The translations under genes were made by a program, and so were the position numbers. Below, piece by piece: positions 62,100-64,000 of a DNA stretch of 64,000 nt. Every line of letters starts with the position of its first letter. The first letter of the stretch is position 1. The DNA is from CAUTUX01 sp963545485 (GTDB lineage Bacteria > Bacillota > Clostridia > Christensenellales > CAG-917). The notes beneath the pieces are model-generated. The model ran no database searches, was not told the origin of the DNA, and worked only from the letters and a program-made list of their open reading frames with translations. The DNA is taken from the NCBI GenBank assembly GCA_963545485.1, contig CAUUJG010000002.1, positions 1 to 64,000 on the forward strand, read 5' to 3'.

Positions 62100-63621
62100 C
62101 CCTCTTAATATTCTCCATTTCCTCTGCTTTGCGTTTCAAACTCAAACTACCACCAGTAAATGATTTGAAAAAATTAATATTTGTAATTAAATTCTTAATA
62201 CCTTTAGAATCCACAAGCCCCAAGTCTTCAAATTCGTAACCATATACCATTAATATTCCTAACAAATTGATCAATCTATTATTTTTGAATTCCTTATATG
62301 ATCCGCCCAATCCGCTCCATGTGTTCTCAGCCAAAGCAAATATTCTAGGAAATGTATGTTTGAATAATTCCTCTGTAGTTGTAATGTATTCTGTCCATAA
62401 AGGTGCTTCATATCCCAATATATTTGATGTGTTTTTTATTCCATGCTTTATCGGATTATATTTATATATTTTTTTCATGGGTGAAATATAATGTGGATAA
62501 TCTAAATAATGTACCATTGTTTTACTTATAATTGTTTTCTGTCCACTTTGAATCTGTTTCTTTGTAACTTTCGGTCTACCTGGAGCTTCCATCCAATACT
62601 GCATGACAGCATCTTTATTCATCCCACCAGTGAAAGCTTCATTCCACATTATTGGAGTTTTACCCAAATTTTTAACAATTTCTACGACCCTATTTGTAAA
62701 TAGAAGCTGAAATTCAAGATAATTTTTTACTCCCGATTTTTTATAAAGCTCCTGACATTTAGGACACATTTGCCATGCTGTGCATGGTGCTTCATCGCCT
62801 CCTAAATGGATATACTTTGATGGAAATAAAACTGCAAATTCGGCTAACAATTTTTCTATAAATTTATAAACTTCTTCTTTACCCAAACATAATACATACT
62901 TATGTATTCCGAACCATTCCATAGTGTCAATTTTACTGTTAAAACAAGATAACTCCGGATATGCTGCAATATATGTTGCTGTATGCCCTGGCAAATCAAA
63001 TTCAGGTATTACTTCAATAAATCGCTCATCACAGTATCTTATCAAATCCTTAATATCTTCTTGTGTAAAATAACCAGCAACTTCTTTTCCATCTCCGCAT
63101 GTTTGTTTTCTTATTGCCCCCTTCTTATGCAATTCTGGATATACTTTACTTTCTATCCTGAAGCCCTGATCATCTGTTAAATGTAAATGAAGTTTATTTA
63201 TCTTCGAGTAAGCAAGACAATCGACCACCTTCTTTATCGTTTCAAGATTAAAATAATGTCTGCACACATCCAACATATAGCTACGATATTCCATTTTTGC
63301 TTTGTCTTTTATTGTCATATATGGAATGATACTTATTCCATTATCATAATACTCAAAAATCAATTGTTTGAGCGACATAACGGCATAGAATACCCCTTTT
63401 TGTTCATTTGCTGTTATTGTTATTTCGCTATTTATATCTAAAATATAATCATATTCAATATCACTATATTTAATTGTTATTCTGTTTGGTTTATTATCTT
63501 CAAAGTCCAGAAAAAATAGCTCATTTTTAAACAATTCACTGCCTGAAAATTCTGTATGTTTATTAAAAACAAACTCTCCATCACCATATGTGACATCAAA
63601 GGGTCTAGGAATTATTTTCAT
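62077..63621 (-). CDS. Glycoside hydrolase family 20 beta-N-acetylhexosaminidase
   Basis: 514 aa. An N-terminal GH20b-like domain (1 to about 105) precedes the barrel: LHLHLTDDQGFRIESK at 144-159, PEFDLPGHTATYIAAYPEL, and the catalytic HLGGDEAPCTAW with D276 and E277 of the substrate-assisted mechanism. It releases terminal GlcNAc or GalNAc. There is no signal peptide, so it would act on imported oligosaccharides. It has its own promoter and a GGGAGAAAATGAT ribosome binding site, and leads the amino-sugar cluster. The two Cys pairs (CTAWQMCPKC) suggest a possible metal or disulfide site; this is not a family hallmark. Confidence 0.95.
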   Translation of the reverse strand: MKIIPRPFDVTYGDGEFVFNKHTEFSGSELFKNELFFLDFEDNKPNRITIKYSDIEYDYILDINSEITITANEQKGVFYAVMSLKQLIFEYYDNGISIIPYMTIKDKAKMEYRSYMLDVCRHYFNLETIKKVVDCLAYSKINKLHLHLTDDQGFRIESKVYPELHKKGAIRKQTCGDGKEVAGYFTQEDIKDLIRYCDERFIEVIPEFDLPGHTATYIAAYPELSCFNSKIDTMEWFGIHKYVLCLGKEEVYKFIEKLLAEFAVLFPSKYIHLGGDEAPCTAWQMCPKCQELYKKSGVKNYLEFQLLFTNRVVEIVKNLGKTPIMWNEAFTGGMNKDAVMQYWMEAPGRPKVTKKQIQSGQKTIISKTMVHYLDYPHYISPMKKIYKYNPIKHGIKNTSNILGYEAPLWTEYITTTEELFKHTFPRIFALAENTWSGLGGSYKEFKNNRLINLLGILMVYGYEFEDLGLVDSKGIKNLITNINFFKSFTGGSLSLKRKAEEMENIKRDAANYRV

Positions 63622-63650
63622 ATCATTTTCTCCCAGATGTTAATAAAAAA

Positions 63651-63679
63651 ATTCTATCACACGGGTTGCTTTATTACAA
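63651..63679 (-). promoter_or_regulatory. Promoter of the GH20 operon
   Basis: On the minus strand TTGTAA (63674-63679) and TAGAAT (63651-63656) are 17 nt apart, about 30 nt before the GH20 start. It overlaps the divergent dtd promoter. Confidence 0.55.
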
Positions 63680-63694
63680 TGATACCCCTAAAAT
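63666..63694 (+). promoter_or_regulatory. Promoter of dtd, possibly leaderless
   Basis: TTGCTT (63666-63671) and TAAAAT (63689-63694) are 17 nt apart. The -10 element ends 7 nt before the dtd ATG and no Shine-Dalgarno is present, so transcription would begin at or next to the start codon. Confidence 0.45.
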
Positions 63695-63701
63695 GTGATT
63701 T

Positions 63702-64000
63702 ATGAGAGCGGTAATTCAACGAACATTCAATTCCAAATTATATGTTGAAAATAAACTTATAAGTGAAATTCCTTCTGGTCTTACAATATTTATAGGCATA
63801 ACTGAAGGAGATACTTTCGAACAAGCAAAATACTTTGCCCAAAAAATGGCAAAATTACGTGTGTTTAGAGATGAAAATGGCAAAATGAATTTAAATATAA
63901 AACAAGCCGGCGGCGAAATTTTACTTGTTTCACAATTTTCATTAGCAGGTACATTAGGAAAAGGAACTGGAAATCGTCCTGATTTTATTAAGGCTGAAAA
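63702..64000 (+). CDS. dtd: D-aminoacyl-tRNA deacylase (partial, runs off the window)
   Basis: The first 99 codons are present. The protein begins MRAVIQR and contains IGITEGDTFEQAKYFA, KLRVFRDENGKMNLN and the catalytic-region motif LLVSQFSLAG (SQFT-type, with Ser for Thr). These are hallmarks of Dtd, which hydrolyses D-amino acids mischarged on tRNA. The second motif (NxGPxT-type) would lie beyond the edge. The family is about 145-150 aa, so roughly the last third is missing. No Shine-Dalgarno precedes the ATG. It is transcribed away from the GH20 operon. Confidence 0.93.
   Translation, partial: MRAVIQRTFNSKLYVENKLISEIPSGLTIFIGITEGDTFEQAKYFAQKMAKLRVFRDENGKMNLNIKQAGGEILLVSQFSLAGTLGKGTGNRPDFIKAE

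Overview
The window is a low-GC, densely coded bacterial chromosome segment that uses TGA as a stop codon (for example at the ends of the 139-aa and V-ATPase genes), so code 4 Mollicutes are excluded. The gene set is FtsK/SpoIIIE-RimO-PgsA-CinA in that order, RNase HIII, bS21, a V-type ATPase, GTP-type PEP carboxykinase and strong AGGAGG-like ribosome binding sites. It suggests an uncultured low-GC Firmicute, most likely an anaerobic gut-type clostridial lineage. The exact order or family is inference. All genes are on the minus strand except a Ca2+/cation antiporter (31777-32832) and a 5'-complete dtd at the right edge.

Layout. 1-894 is gene-poor and carries decayed coding fragments. 895-2441 is a small accessory module: a predicted ADP-ribosyltransferase (DUF3990-type) broken by a 4-bp tandem duplication, a helical protein of unknown function, and a NADAR-family ADP-ribosyl-guanine hydrolase-like protein. 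2502-8244 is the housekeeping string ftsK-rimO-pgsA-cinA, with a CinA that lacks its N-terminal MoaB-like domain. 8382-15810 holds V-ATPase genes in the order H/G-I-K-E-C-F-A, followed directly by rnhC. The expected B and D subunit genes are not there. rpiB (15917-16366) lies 1 nt downstream of a 3262-aa membrane-anchored surface protein built from YDG/MBG-like repeats (16368-26156). 26242-29688 is a pckG/acyl-CoA synthetase operon with a consensus promoter and an operator-like palindrome. GH31 glycosidase, rpsU with terminator and promoter, the antiporter and an AEC-family transporter follow.

33894-60350 is one uninterrupted 26.5-kb gene for an 8818-aa lipoprotein. It has about a dozen long degenerate modules, most recognisable by a strand motif of the type hYhDhS followed 27-70 residues later by a Thr-Thr linker. 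About 2000 residues of Ig/Big_4-like sandwiches follow, with no C-terminal anchor. 60470-63621 is a three-gene amino-sugar locus (GH20 hexosaminidase, mutarotase-like protein, PIG-L deacetylase). dtd starts divergently at 63702 and runs off the window.

The most interesting items are the giant modular lipoprotein, the broken ADP-ribosyltransferase next to an intact NADAR gene, the V-ATPase operon without B and D, and the coupling of a giant surface protein to rpiB and the ATPase. Functions are assigned by recognising motifs by eye. No database search was run.
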